This document shows positions 28,604-38,278 of a stretch of DNA of 64,000 bases, piece by piece. Where the stretch lies: assembly GCA_947473305.1 (NCBI GenBank), contig CANJCB010000009.1:62001-126000 (forward strand). Direction: 5' to 3'. The notes beneath the pieces were generated by a model. The model made no database searches, had not been told where the DNA came from, and saw nothing but the letters and a program-made list of their open reading frames with translations. Each line of letters starts with the position of its first letter. Position 1 is the stretch's first letter. The DNA comes from Rhodospirillales bacterium. GTDB taxonomy: Bacteria; Pseudomonadota; Alphaproteobacteria; ATCC43930; CGMCC-115725. The translations under genes were made by a program, and so were the position numbers.

Positions 28604-29743
28604 ATGCGGTTCACCCTGTCAGAAGACCAGGAGGCGATCCGGCGGACGGCAGGGGATTTCGCCGCGGCGGAATTCCTGCCCTATGCCGCCCAGTGGGACG
28701 AGCAGGGCATCTTTCCTGTTGATGCTCTGCGCAAGGCGGCCGACCTGGGCTTCGCCGGCATTTATGTCCGGGAAGAGCAAGGGGGGTCGGGCCTCGGCCG
28801 TCTCGATGCCGCGCTGATCTTCGAGGAACTGGCGGCGGCCTGCCCCTCGACCGCGGCCTATCTCTCGATCCAGAACATGGTTGCCTGGATGGTCGACCGT
28901 TTCGGCAACGACGAGCAGCGCGGCCGCTTCCTCAAGAGACTCACCTCGATGGAGTCTTTCGCGAGTTATTGCCTGACCGAGCCTGGCTCCGGCTCCGATG
29001 CGGCGAGCCTCAAGACGAAGGCCGTGCGGGACGGCGATCATTACGTCCTCAACGGCACCAAGGCCTTCATCTCCGGCGGTGGGGCGAGCGATCTCTATGC
29101 GGTCATGGTGCGGACGGGGGGCGAGGGACCCAAGGGAATCTCATGTGTCCTGGTCGAAAAGGGCTCGCCGGGCCTCTCCTTCGGCAAGCGGGAACGGAAA
29201 CTCGGTTGGAATTCCCAACCGACGGCCATGGTGATCTTCGAGGATTGCCGCGTTCCTGTCGCCAACCGGCTGGGCGAGGAAGGCGAGGGCTTTAAATTCG
29301 CCATGAGCGGTCTCGATGGGGGGCGGCTCAATATCGGCGCCTGTTCCCTGGGCGGGGCTCGGGCCTGCCTCGAAGCGGCGCGGAACCATCTCATGCACCG
29401 CCGTCAATTCGGCCAGGCGCTGGCCGAGTTCCAGGCCCTCCAATTCCGTTTCGCGGATATGGCGACCGAGCTGGAAGCCGCGCGGCTCATGGTCCATCGA
29501 GGTGCGGCGAGCCTCGACGCCGGGGCTGCCGAGGCCAGCATGCATTGCGCCATGGCCAAGCGTTTCGCCACGGATGCGGGCTTTCGCATCTGCAACGAGG
29601 CGCTTCAGCTCCACGGCGGCTATGGCTATCTGAAGGATTTCCCGGTCGAACGCTATCTGCGCGATTTGCGGGTCCACCAGATCCTCGAAGGCACCAACGA
29701 GATCATGCGGCTGATCATTGCTCGCCGGCTTCTCCGGCCATGA
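28604..29743 (+). CDS. Acyl-CoA dehydrogenase, probable isobutyryl-CoA dehydrogenase
   Basis: This 379-residue flavoprotein introduces a double bond into a short-chain acyl-CoA and passes electrons to ETF. The FAD-binding [18 protein letters not shown] and the catalytic Glu362 in [10 protein letters not shown] are present. The ATG at 28604 follows the site GAGGAAG, and the upstream frame belongs to the previous gene's end. Its partners, 3-hydroxyisobutyryl-CoA hydrolase and 3-hydroxyisobutyrate dehydrogenase, make isobutyryl-CoA (valine degradation) the likely substrate. That is inferred from context, since 2-methylbutyryl- and butyryl-CoA dehydrogenases look alike. Confidence 0.93.
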   Translation: MRFTLSEDQEAIRRTAGDFAAAEFLPYAAQWDEQGIFPVDALRKAADLGFAGIYVREEQGGSGLGRLDAALIFEELAAACPSTAAYLSIQNMVAWMVDRFGNDEQRGRFLKRLTSMESFASYCLTEPGSGSDAASLKTKAVRDGDHYVLNGTKAFISGGGASDLYAVMVRTGGEGPKGISCVLVEKGSPGLSFGKRERKLGWNSQPTAMVIFEDCRVPVANRLGEEGEGFKFAMSGLDGGRLNIGACSLGGARACLEAARNHLMHRRQFGQALAEFQALQFRFADMATELEAARLMVHRGAASLDAGAAEASMHCAMAKRFATDAGFRICNEALQLHGGYGYLKDFPVERYLRDLRVHQILEGTNEIMRLIIARRLLRP

Positions 29744-30762
29744 GCGAGCTGCTTGTTGAGCGCAGGGGGGCGGTCGCTCTCGTGACCTTGAACCGGCCGG
29801 AGGCGCTCAACGCGCTGACCGCCGCCATGTGCCGGGAATTCCACCACCTGCTCGACGATTGGGCGGTTGATCCAGGCATCGCCTGCGTTGTGGTGAAGGG
29901 GATGGGCGATCGCGCCTTTTGCGCCGGCGGCGATATCCGCGCGATCTACGACGGAGAACGGGGCGGGCAGGGAGAGGGGGACTTCTTCCGGGATGAATAT
30001 ACCCTCGTCCATCGTGTCCATCGCTTTCCAAAACCCTATATCGCGCTGATCGATGGGATCGTCATGGGAGGCGGGGCCGGGATCTCGATCAACGGCTCCG
30101 ATCGGATCGTCACGGAACGCAGCCTCTTCGCCATGCCCGAGACGGGGATCGGGCTGTTTCCCGATGTGGGAGCCACCCGCTTCCTGTCGCGCTGCCCGGG
30201 GCGGATCGGACTTTATCTCGGCCTCACGGGCACGCGCCTCAAGGCGGCAGATATGCTCCATGCCGGGATCGCCACCGACTATGTGCCGAGCGATCGCCTC
30301 GACGCGCTGATCGGAAACCTAGCTGCGGGCGGGGATGTCGAGACGGCAATCCGCGGGGTCGTGGCCGACGCCGGGTCTTCCTCTCTGGCCGAGCGGCAGG
30401 CCGGGATCGACAGCTGCTTTGCGGAATCGAGGGTCGAGGACATCGTCGAGAACCTGCGGCGAGAGGAAGAAGACTGGGCCCGCGACGCCCTGAAAGCGAT
30501 GGAGCGGGCTTCGCCGACAAGTCTCAAGATCAGTCTCCGGCAATTGTCGCGAGGGGCGACGGATATCGAGGAGGCCCTTGTGCTGGAATATCGGATGACC
30601 CGCCACATCCTCAAATCCTGGGATTTCTTCGAAGGCATCCGGGCGCAGGTGGTGGACAAGGATCGCGCGCCGAAATGGCGGCCGGCGGCACTTCAGGATG
30701 TCACCGACCGGATGGTCGATGCCTATTTCGAAGCGGCCGAGCGGGAACTCGGTTTCGACTGA
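29740..30762 (+). CDS. 3-hydroxyisobutyryl-CoA hydrolase
   Basis: This 340-residue crotonase-fold enzyme releases CoA from 3-hydroxyisobutyryl-CoA in valine catabolism. The hydrolase branch is shown by [20 protein letters not shown] and the paired acidic residues in [16 protein letters not shown]. It is about 80 residues longer than simple enoyl-CoA hydratases, as expected. The start overlaps the preceding stop (ATGA). The step that makes its substrate, the hydration of methacrylyl-CoA, has no dedicated gene in this operon. A separate enoyl-CoA hydratase lies far away at 60091-60879. Confidence 0.93.
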   Translation: MSELLVERRGAVALVTLNRPEALNALTAAMCREFHHLLDDWAVDPGIACVVVKGMGDRAFCAGGDIRAIYDGERGGQGEGDFFRDEYTLVHRVHRFPKPYIALIDGIVMGGGAGISINGSDRIVTERSLFAMPETGIGLFPDVGATRFLSRCPGRIGLYLGLTGTRLKAADMLHAGIATDYVPSDRLDALIGNLAAGGDVETAIRGVVADAGSSSLAERQAGIDSCFAESRVEDIVENLRREEEDWARDALKAMERASPTSLKISLRQLSRGATDIEEALVLEYRMTRHILKSWDFFEGIRAQVVDKDRAPKWRPAALQDVTDRMVDAYFEAAERELGFD

Positions 30763-30776
30763 AACAGGAGGAAACG

Positions 30777-31664
30777 ATGGCGAAGATCGGCTTCATCGGT
30801 CTCGGGAACATGGGCGGGCCGATGGCGGCCAATCTTCTGAAGGCGGGGCACGAGGTGGCGGGCTTCGACCTTGAAGCCTCCGCGCTCCAGGCTTTCGGCG
30901 GCAGGGCGGAAAATGATGCGGGCGCCGCGGCGGCGGGAGCGGAGATCGTCATTTCCATGCTTCCGGCCGGCCCCCAGGTCCGGGATCTTTATCTCGGAGC
31001 CGGAGCCCTGCTGGATCGCGCGGCGCCGGGGGCCTTGCTGATCGATTGTTCCACCATCGACGTGGAGACCTCCCGCTCCGTCGCGGCGGCGGCGAAGGAG
31101 CGCGGCTTCGATATGCTGGACGCGCCGGTTTCAGGTGGGGTGGGCGGGGCCACCGCGGGAACCCTGACTTTCATGGTGGGCGGTTCCGAAGGGGGCTTTG
31201 CCCGGGCGCGTCCGGTCCTGGAAGCGATGGGGAAAACCATCGTCCATGCGGGAGGCTGCGGCAGCGGGCAGGCCGTGAAGATCTGCAATAACATGGTGCT
31301 CGGGATTTCGATGATCGGCCTCTGCGAGGCTTTTGCGCTCGCCGAGCGATTAGGAGTCGAGTCGCACAAGCTTTTCGAGATCAGCGCCCAATCCTCGGGC
31401 CAATGCTGGTCGCTGACGAGCTATTGCCCGGTGCCGGGTCCGGTGCCGGCTTCCCCCGCCAACCGCGACTATCAGCCGGGGTTCACGGCTGCCATGATGC
31501 TCAAGGACCTGAAGCTGGCCCAACAGGCCGCCCAGGCTGTCGGAGCCAGCACTCCGCTTGGCGCGGAGGCTGCGGCGCTCTATCAGCTCCTGACCAATTC
31601 TGGACTGGGCGGTAAGGATTTTTCGGTTATGTATCGCTATCTGAGACCCCCCTCCGAACTCTGA
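30777..31664 (+). CDS. mmsB: 3-hydroxyisobutyrate dehydrogenase
   Basis: This 295-residue NAD+-dependent enzyme oxidises 3-hydroxyisobutyrate to methylmalonate semialdehyde. The nucleotide-binding GFIGLGNMGGPMAANL opens the protein, the substrate-binding DAPVSGGVGGATAGTL is complete, and the catalytic Lys168 is in GQAVKICNN. The C-terminal GKDFSVMYRYL is typical of MmsB rather than tartronate semialdehyde reductase. A strong AGGAGG lies 5 bases before the ATG at 30777. It ends the valine module; no methylmalonate-semialdehyde dehydrogenase gene is adjacent. Confidence 0.95.
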   Translation: MAKIGFIGLGNMGGPMAANLLKAGHEVAGFDLEASALQAFGGRAENDAGAAAAGAEIVISMLPAGPQVRDLYLGAGALLDRAAPGALLIDCSTIDVETSRSVAAAAKERGFDMLDAPVSGGVGGATAGTLTFMVGGSEGGFARARPVLEAMGKTIVHAGGCGSGQAVKICNNMVLGISMIGLCEAFALAERLGVESHKLFEISAQSSGQCWSLTSYCPVPGPVPASPANRDYQPGFTAAMMLKDLKLAQQAAQAVGASTPLGAEAAALYQLLTNSGLGGKDFSVMYRYLRPPSEL

Positions 31665-31719
31665 TCCAAAGGACAATCCCTTGGCGGAAATGTTAGAAAA
31701 GCCTTTCAATTTAATAAAT

Positions 31720-31734
31720 GGAACTTTAACTTCC
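31720..31734. promoter_or_regulatory. Imperfect palindrome upstream of the MarR/LdtR gene
   Basis: The 15-base sequence GGAACTTTAACTTCC is symmetric except at positions 5 and 11 and the centre. It lies 45 bases before the regulator's ATG in an AT-rich spacer. MarR proteins commonly bind such palindromes near their own promoter. An operator role is only a suggestion. Confidence 0.3.
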
Positions 31735-31779
31735 TGATTGTTACCCTTCCTGCGGTCCGCTGCGACAGCCGAGGCTCGA

Positions 31780-32259
31780 ATGGACGCTGCTTATCTGGAC
31801 ATTATCGTGCTGGTGGAACGTCTCCGTCGCCTGTTTCTTGAGGTAGTCAAGGTCGAACTGGACAGCCAGGGCGTGCACGACATCAACAACGTCCAAGCTG
31901 TGATTCTCTTCAATATCGGTGATGTCGAGATGACGGTTGGCGAGCTGACGCTGCGCGGCTGCTATCTCGGCTCGAATGTCTCCTACAACGTGAAGAAGAT
32001 GGTCGAAGCCGGCTATCTGGTGCAGGAGCGGTCGCCCCATGACCGGCGCTCGGTGCGTGTGCGCCTCTCCGACAAGGGGCGGGTGCTGCGCGACAAGATC
32101 TCGGCCATGCATGACCGCCATGTCCAGGCGCTGACCCAGGGCGTCGTCCCGCATGAGGACTTAGTCAACGCGCAGACGACGCTTCGTCGGCTCGAGCGCT
32201 TCTGGATCCAGGCTGTCGAGCTTGGCGCCCGCACCACGCAATTCAATCCCGCCGCCTAA
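31780..32259 (+). CDS. ldtR: MarR-family winged-helix regulator, LdtR-like
   Basis: This 159-residue DNA-binding protein has the MarR fold. The N-terminal dimerisation helix is DAAYLDIIVLVERLRRLFLE, the recognition helix region is LGSNVSYNVKKMVEAGYL, and the wing is PHDRRSVRVRLSDKG. The sequence NNVQAVILFNIGD and the overall layout match LdtR, a MarR protein of alphaproteobacteria that controls an L,D-transpeptidase and tolerance to stress. The ATG at 31780 is preferred over the TTG at 31738 because it begins directly at the conserved helix. It follows mmsB by 115 bases and could control that operon, but LdtR function elsewhere suggests a cell-envelope role. A terminator follows. Confidence 0.9.
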   Translation: MDAAYLDIIVLVERLRRLFLEVVKVELDSQGVHDINNVQAVILFNIGDVEMTVGELTLRGCYLGSNVSYNVKKMVEAGYLVQERSPHDRRSVRVRLSDKGRVLRDKISAMHDRHVQALTQGVVPHEDLVNAQTTLRRLERFWIQAVELGARTTQFNPAA

Positions 32260-32281
32260 TCACCGGGGTCTGGCCTTTTGA

Positions 32282-32313
32282 AAAGCCCGGCGCTCTATCG
32301 GCGCCGGGCTTTC
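32282..32313 (+). terminator. Intrinsic terminator after the LdtR-like gene
   Basis: A perfect 12-base-pair stem (AAAGCCCGGCGC with GCGCCGGGCTTT) has a 7-base loop. The run of T after the stem is short, so termination toward the plus strand is likely but perhaps incomplete. Confidence 0.75.
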
Positions 32314-32406
32314 CATATCTGGGGACCTATTTCCGGGGGTTGATGTTATCGTTCCGCCTTGCCCGGACGATCGTGTCGGCGCGGCGGGGAATCGAAGGGC
32401 GCAGGG

Positions 32407-33693
32407 ATGGCTGAAACCGAAGCGCAAGCCGCCAAGGAAGAGAAGCCGAAGCTTATCCAGGTGCTCGGGCCGGGCCTGATCACGGGCGCCTCCGACGACG
32501 ATCCGAGCGGCATCGCGACCTACGCGCAGATCGGCGCCCAGGTCGGCTATGGCATGACCTGGGTCATGCTTTTCAGCATCCCCTTGATGACCGGGATCCA
32601 GGAAATCAGCGCCCGCATCGGGCGGGTTACGGGGCGGGGGATCGCCGGCAATATCCGGCGGCACTATCCGCCCTGGCTGCTCTATGCGATCGTCGGGACA
32701 TTGGCGGTCGCCAATACGATCAACCTGGGCGCGGATCTCGGCGCCATGGGCGAGGCGCTCCAGCTCCTCATCGGCGGTCCGCGCTTGGTTTATGTGATCC
32801 TGTTCGGCGCGCTCTGCGTCGGGCTCGAGATTTTCATGCAGTATCGGAACTACGTGGGCGTCCTCAAATGGACGACGCTCTCGCTTTTCGCCTATGTGGC
32901 GACGGCCTTGGTGGTCGATATTCCCTGGGCGCATGTCGGCTACGAGACCCTGGTGCCCTCCCTCCAGTTCACCAACCAATATGTGGTGGGCATCGTCGCG
33001 GTGCTGGGGACGACGATCAGCCCCTATCTCTTCTTCTGGCAAGCCTCTCAGGAGGCCGAGGACGAGCACGAGACGCCCGGCGCGAAACCCCTGAATCTTG
33101 CTCCGCTCCAGGCGCCCAAGGAGATGCGCCGCATCCGCATCGATACCATCGTCGGCATGGTCTTCTCCAACCTCGTCGCCTTTTTCATCATGGTGACCAC
33201 CGCGGCCACCCTCAACGCCAATGGCATCACCGATATCGCCACCTCCGCCCAGGCGGCCGAGGCCTTGAAGCCCCTGGCGGGTCCCTTCGCTTACGCGCTT
33301 TTCGCGCTGGGGATCATCGGGACCGGCATGCTGGCGGTGCCTGTCCTGGCAGGTTCGACGGCCTATGCGGTCGGAGAGGTGTTCCAATGGCCGACCGGCC
33401 TGGCGCGCCTTCCGAAGGACGCGAAGGCCTTCTACCTCACCATCGCCATCGCAACGCTGATCGGCATGGGGCTGAACTTCACGCCGATCGATCCGATCAA
33501 GGCGCTGTTTTGGAGTGCCGTTCTCAACGGCATCGCCGCGGTGCCGATCATGGTGCTGACCATGACGATGGCGCAGCAGCCCCGGGTCATGGGCCGTTTC
33601 ACCCTCCCGCCCACGCTCCGGTTTCTGGGTTGGCTCGCAACCCTGGTCATGGGGGTCGTGGTGGTCGCGATGATCTGGATTCAACTGGTCTGA
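32407..33693 (+). CDS. NRAMP-family divalent metal transporter with atypical metal-binding motifs
   Basis: This 428-residue membrane protein has about eleven hydrophobic segments. It keeps the NRAMP fold signature at helix 1, but the canonical DPGN reads DPSG (Asp32-Gly35). At helix 6 the canonical MPH reads SPY (Ser205-Tyr207 in GTTISPYLFFWQ), so the methionine that selects transition metals is absent. Such variants occur in NRAMP-related proteins that accept other ions such as Mg2+ or Al3+. The ion here is therefore open, and MntH would be an unsafe name. The ATG at 32407 follows GCAGGG. The small gene 33698-33886 follows after 4 bases. Confidence 0.9.
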   Translation: MAETEAQAAKEEKPKLIQVLGPGLITGASDDDPSGIATYAQIGAQVGYGMTWVMLFSIPLMTGIQEISARIGRVTGRGIAGNIRRHYPPWLLYAIVGTLAVANTINLGADLGAMGEALQLLIGGPRLVYVILFGALCVGLEIFMQYRNYVGVLKWTTLSLFAYVATALVVDIPWAHVGYETLVPSLQFTNQYVVGIVAVLGTTISPYLFFWQASQEAEDEHETPGAKPLNLAPLQAPKEMRRIRIDTIVGMVFSNLVAFFIMVTTAATLNANGITDIATSAQAAEALKPLAGPFAYALFALGIIGTGMLAVPVLAGSTAYAVGEVFQWPTGLARLPKDAKAFYLTIAIATLIGMGLNFTPIDPIKALFWSAVLNGIAAVPIMVLTMTMAQQPRVMGRFTLPPTLRFLGWLATLVMGVVVVAMIWIQLV

Positions 33694-33697
33694 CCCC

Positions 33698-33886
33698 ATG
33701 GCGGAGCGGGAGATCCTTTTCGAAATCCAGCCGGTCGGGGCGGTTTTGCGGGTGGTCGCCGTGGATGCGACGACAGGGGTGGAAGTGACGATCCTGGGCG
33801 ATCCGCGCATGAACACGCGCGATCTGCAGCACATGGCCCGCCGAAAGCTCGAATACGTGCTGGCGAAACAGGCTAAGGGAAGCTAG
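33698..33886 (+). CDS. Small conserved protein of 62 residues (DUF6898-like)
   Basis: The protein reads as a beta strand-rich N-terminus (ILFEIQPVGAVLRVVAVDA, TGVEVTILGDP) followed by one amphipathic helix (DLQHMARRKLEYVLAKQ). No signal peptide or membrane segment is present. It resembles a family of about 60 residues seen in Rhodospirillales annotation as DUF6898; this is from memory. It is placed 4 bases after the NRAMP-like gene and is probably cotranscribed. The function is unknown. Confidence 0.75.
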   Translation: MAEREILFEIQPVGAVLRVVAVDATTGVEVTILGDPRMNTRDLQHMARRKLEYVLAKQAKGS

Positions 33887-33976
33887 CCGCTTGCGGTTGG
33901 GCGGAGTGGCACATAAGCTTCTCTGCGATAAGAGAAATACCGGCGGTCTAACAGGGACGAGGGTGCCTGACCGAAG

Positions 33977-34890
33977 ATGGCGTATTTCCTTCAGCAGCTG
34001 ATCAACGGCCTGACGCTCGGGGCCATCTACGGCCTGATCGCGATCGGCTATACGATGGTCTATGGCATCATCGGGATGATCAATTTCGCCCATGGCGAAA
34101 TCTATATGATCGGGGCCTTCATCTCGGTGATTTCCTTCCTGGCCCTGAGCGCCGCCGGGGTGACCTATGTGCCGCTGGCGCTCCTGGTCGTGCTGATTGT
34201 TACCATGACCTTCACCGCGGCCTATGGATGGACGATCGAGCGGATCGCCTATCGCCCGCTGCGGCATTCCTTCCGGCTCGCGCCGCTGATCTCCGCCATC
34301 GGCATGTCGATCTTCCTGCAGAACCTCGTGCAGCTGCTGCAGGGCGCGCGGGTGAAACCGCTCCAACCGATCGTGAGCGGCGGCTTCGTGCTCCTCGACA
34401 GCGGCGATTTCGAGGTGCAGATCAGCTATCTACAGATCTTCATCATCCTGCTGACCGTGGCGCTCATGGCCGGCTTCACCACCATGATCAACCGCACGTC
34501 CCTGGGCCGCGCGCAACGCGCCTGCGAGCAGGACGGCACCATGGCGGCGCTGCTGGGCGTCAATGTCGACCGGACGATCTCGCTGACTTTCGTCATGGGC
34601 GCGGCGCTGGCGGCCGTCGCGGGCATGATGGTCACGCTCTATTACGGCGTGATCGATTTCTATATCGGCTTCCTCGCCGGCGTTAAGGCCTTCACGGCCG
34701 CGGTCCTGGGAGGCATCGGCTCGCTTCCCGGCGCCATGCTCGGGGGCATCCTCATCGGCCTCATTGAGGCCTTCTGGTCCGGTTATTTCTCGGTGGAATA
34801 CAAGGATGTGTCCGTTTTCGGCATCCTGGTGCTGGTGCTGATCTTCCGGCCGACCGGACTCCTCGGCCGGCCGGAGGTCGAGAAGGTCTG

Positions 34891-34891
<1 letters not shown>
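33977..34891 (+). CDS. livH: Branched-chain amino acid ABC transporter permease LivH
   Basis: This 304-residue inner-membrane permease has about eight helices. LivH signatures are LINGLTLGAIYGLIAIGYTM near the start and the cytoplasmic coupling loop GRAQRACEQDGTMAALLGV, which docks on the ATPases. GVKAFTAAVLGGIGSLPGAM is also typical. It is the first gene of livHMGF. The start of livM overlaps its last base (TGATG). Confidence 0.97.
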
Positions 34892-36203
<1,312 letters not shown>

Positions 36204-36207
<4 letters not shown>

Positions 36208-37064
36208 CTGGGGCCGATCCCGCGGCTCTGCTCGATGTCGAGCATCTCACGATGCGGTTCGGCGGTCTCGTGGCCGTGGACGATCTGTCCTTCACGGCAC
36301 GCAAGCAGGAGATCACCGCGATCATCGGCCCCAACGGGGCGGGGAAGACGACCGTCTTCAACTGCCTGACCGGCTTTTACAAGCCGAGCACCGGCCGCCT
36401 CACGCTTCAAGGAGCGAAGGGCGCCCATCTTCTCGAACGGATGATGGGGTTTCGGATCGCGCGGGATGCGGGCGTCGCGCGAACCTTCCAGAACATCCGG
36501 CTTTTTTCGGGCATGACGGTGCTGGAAAACCTGATCGTGGCCCAGCATCGCAAGCTCATGGCCGCGAGCCTCTTTTCGGTTGCGGGTCTGCTCGGGCTGC
36601 CGCGCTACCGCAATGCCGAAGCGGAAGCGGTCGAACGAGCCAAGCACTGGCTCGACCGGATCGGGCTTTTGGCGCGCGCCGACGAGAACGCCGGCAATCT
36701 TCCCTATGGCGCCCAACGCCGGCTGGAGATCGCCCGGGCGCTTTGCACAGAGCCGGTGCTGCTTTGCCTCGACGAGCCGGCAGCCGGTCTCAACCCCAGG
36801 GAATCCGCCGAACTCAACGAATTGCTCCTCTCGATCCGGGACGAGAGCCGCATCGGCATCCTGCTGATCGAACACGACATGAGCGTGGTCATGGGGATTT
36901 CCGACCATATCGTCGTGCTCGACTACGGCCGCAAGATCGCGGATGGGACACCCGCCGAAATCCGCAGCGATCCCAAGGTCATCAAAGCCTATCTCGGCGA
37001 GGACGAAGAGGACGACCTGCCGCCGGTGGTGGCGCGGGACCTGGGCCTTGGAGCCGGGGCATGA
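36204..37064 (+). CDS. livG: Branched-chain amino acid ABC transporter ATP-binding protein LivG
   Basis: This 286-residue ATPase has Walker A GPNGAGKTT, Q-loop ARTFQNIRLF, signature NLPYGAQRRLEIARAL (the non-canonical LivG form instead of LSGGQ), Walker B LLCLDEPAAGLNP and switch His in LIEHDMSVVMG. The C-terminal tail of about 20 acidic and hydrophobic residues after AYLGEDEED is longer than usual. The GTG start at 36204 overlaps the livM stop. ATP hydrolysis by the LivG-LivF pair drives import. Confidence 0.96.
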
Positions 37065-37777
37065 CCATGCTCTCGATCGAAGGCGTCCATACGTTCTATG
37101 GGAATATCGAAGCCCTGAAAGGTGTCGATGTGTCGGTGGAGACCGGCGAGATCGTGACCCTCATCGGGGCGAATGGGGCGGGGAAATCCACGCTTCTCAT
37201 GACGATCTGCGGTCGGCCGCGTGCGTCCAAGGGACGGATCGTCTTCGAAGGCCGGGATATCACGGGCACCGAAACCTTCGAGATCGTGCGGCTCGGCATT
37301 TCCCAATCGCCGGAGGGACGGCGGATCTTTCCCCGCATGACCGTTCTGGACAACCTCCAGATGGGGGCCATCTCCACCGACCCTTCCTACTTTACCGAAG
37401 ACCTGAAGCGCGTCTTCACCCTCTTCCCGATCCTGGAGAGGCGGCAGGAGCAGCGGGGTGGCACGCTCTCCGGCGGCGAGCAGCAGATGCTGGCGATCGG
37501 CCGGGCGCTGATGAGCCGACCGCGTCTTCTCCTGCTCGACGAGCCGTCGCTGGGGCTCGCCCCGCTTGTCGTGAAGCAGATCTTCGAGGTGATCCGCGAG
37601 ATCAACGAGCAGCAGAAGGTCACGGTCTTCCTAGTCGAGCAGAACGCCTATCACGCCTTGAAGCTCGCCCATCGCGGCTATGTCATGCAGACGGGGCAGA
37701 TCGCGCTCCAGGGGACGGGGCGGGAGCTGCTCGGCAATCGCGAGGTCCGCGCCGCCTATCTGGAGGGAGGTCACTGA
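37061..37777 (+). CDS. livF: Branched-chain amino acid ABC transporter ATP-binding protein LivF
   Basis: This 238-residue ATPase is the second of the pair. It has Walker A GANGAGKST, signature LSGGEQQMLAIGRALM, Walker B LLLLDEPSLGLAP and switch region FLVEQNAYHALKLAHRGYV. The family marker SPEGRRIFPRMTV is present. The start overlaps the livG stop (ATGA) and the next small gene begins on its final base, so the whole cluster is one translationally linked operon. Confidence 0.97.
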   Translation: MTMLSIEGVHTFYGNIEALKGVDVSVETGEIVTLIGANGAGKSTLLMTICGRPRASKGRIVFEGRDITGTETFEIVRLGISQSPEGRRIFPRMTVLDNLQMGAISTDPSYFTEDLKRVFTLFPILERRQEQRGGTLSGGEQQMLAIGRALMSRPRLLLLDEPSLGLAPLVVKQIFEVIREINEQQKVTVFLVEQNAYHALKLAHRGYVMQTGQIALQGTGRELLGNREVRAAYLEGGH

Positions 37778-38118
37778 TGGAAGAGCTGACCGGCTCCGAT
37801 CCCTTCGTTTTTCTCGGCATGACCGTGGCGCTCTTCGGTCTTGGCGCCTTCCTGACCGGCGAGGCCATCGCCCAGACCTGGCGCTCTCCCTGGCAATTGG
37901 TCGCCTATGCCTTGCTGCTGGCGGGCGGGGACCGGTTTCTGCAATTCGCGCTTTTCGATGCCGAGCTTCTGGCGCCGCTGGGATATCTGCTCGATGTACT
38001 GGTGCTGTTGGCCATCGCCTGGGCGTCCTGGCGGTTGACGCTCGCGCGGCTCATGGTGGTGCAATATCCCTGGCTCTACGAGCGGTCGGGCCTCTTCACC
38101 TGGCGGGCAAGGGCTTGA
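37777..38118 (+). CDS. Small membrane protein of the liv operon (DUF6867-like)
   Basis: This 113-residue protein has three hydrophobic segments (PFVFLGMTVALFGLGAFL, LVAYALLLAGGDRFLQFAL and APLGYLLDVLVLLAIAWA). It ends in a conserved-looking cytoplasmic or periplasmic motif, VVQYPWLYERSGLFTW. Similar small proteins lie beside livHMGF in other alphaproteobacteria (named DUF6867, from memory). One-base overlap with livF implies coexpression. A role as transporter accessory subunit is suggested by position only. Confidence 0.82.
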   Translation: MEELTGSDPFVFLGMTVALFGLGAFLTGEAIAQTWRSPWQLVAYALLLAGGDRFLQFALFDAELLAPLGYLLDVLVLLAIAWASWRLTLARLMVVQYPWLYERSGLFTWRARA

Positions 38119-38178
38119 CGACCCGGCCTGGATTGGCTGGTTTCGGCCGTCGATAGAGCATGTTAGAGTCGCATTTCC

Positions 38179-38196
38179 ATGCTGCCGACGCAGCAT
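38179..38196. repeat. Inverted repeat in the livK leader
   Basis: Two 7-base arms, ATGCTGC and GCAGCAT, flank a 4-base loop, 83 bases before the livK ATG. It has no T-run, so it is more likely an operator or mRNA structure than a terminator. Confidence 0.4.
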
Positions 38197-38278
38197 CGCC
38201 GCTGCTATCTGCCGCTTGTAAGACTTGTCCCGTAACGTCTTGACGATGATGGATAAATCACTTGGGAGCAGGCAAATC

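Noticed and set aside
27061-28614. 517-codon minus-strand frame opposite the membrane protein gene
   Set aside because: It is rich in Arg, Asp, Glu and Gln, the mirror of hydrophobic codons on the other strand, so it is a shadow frame.
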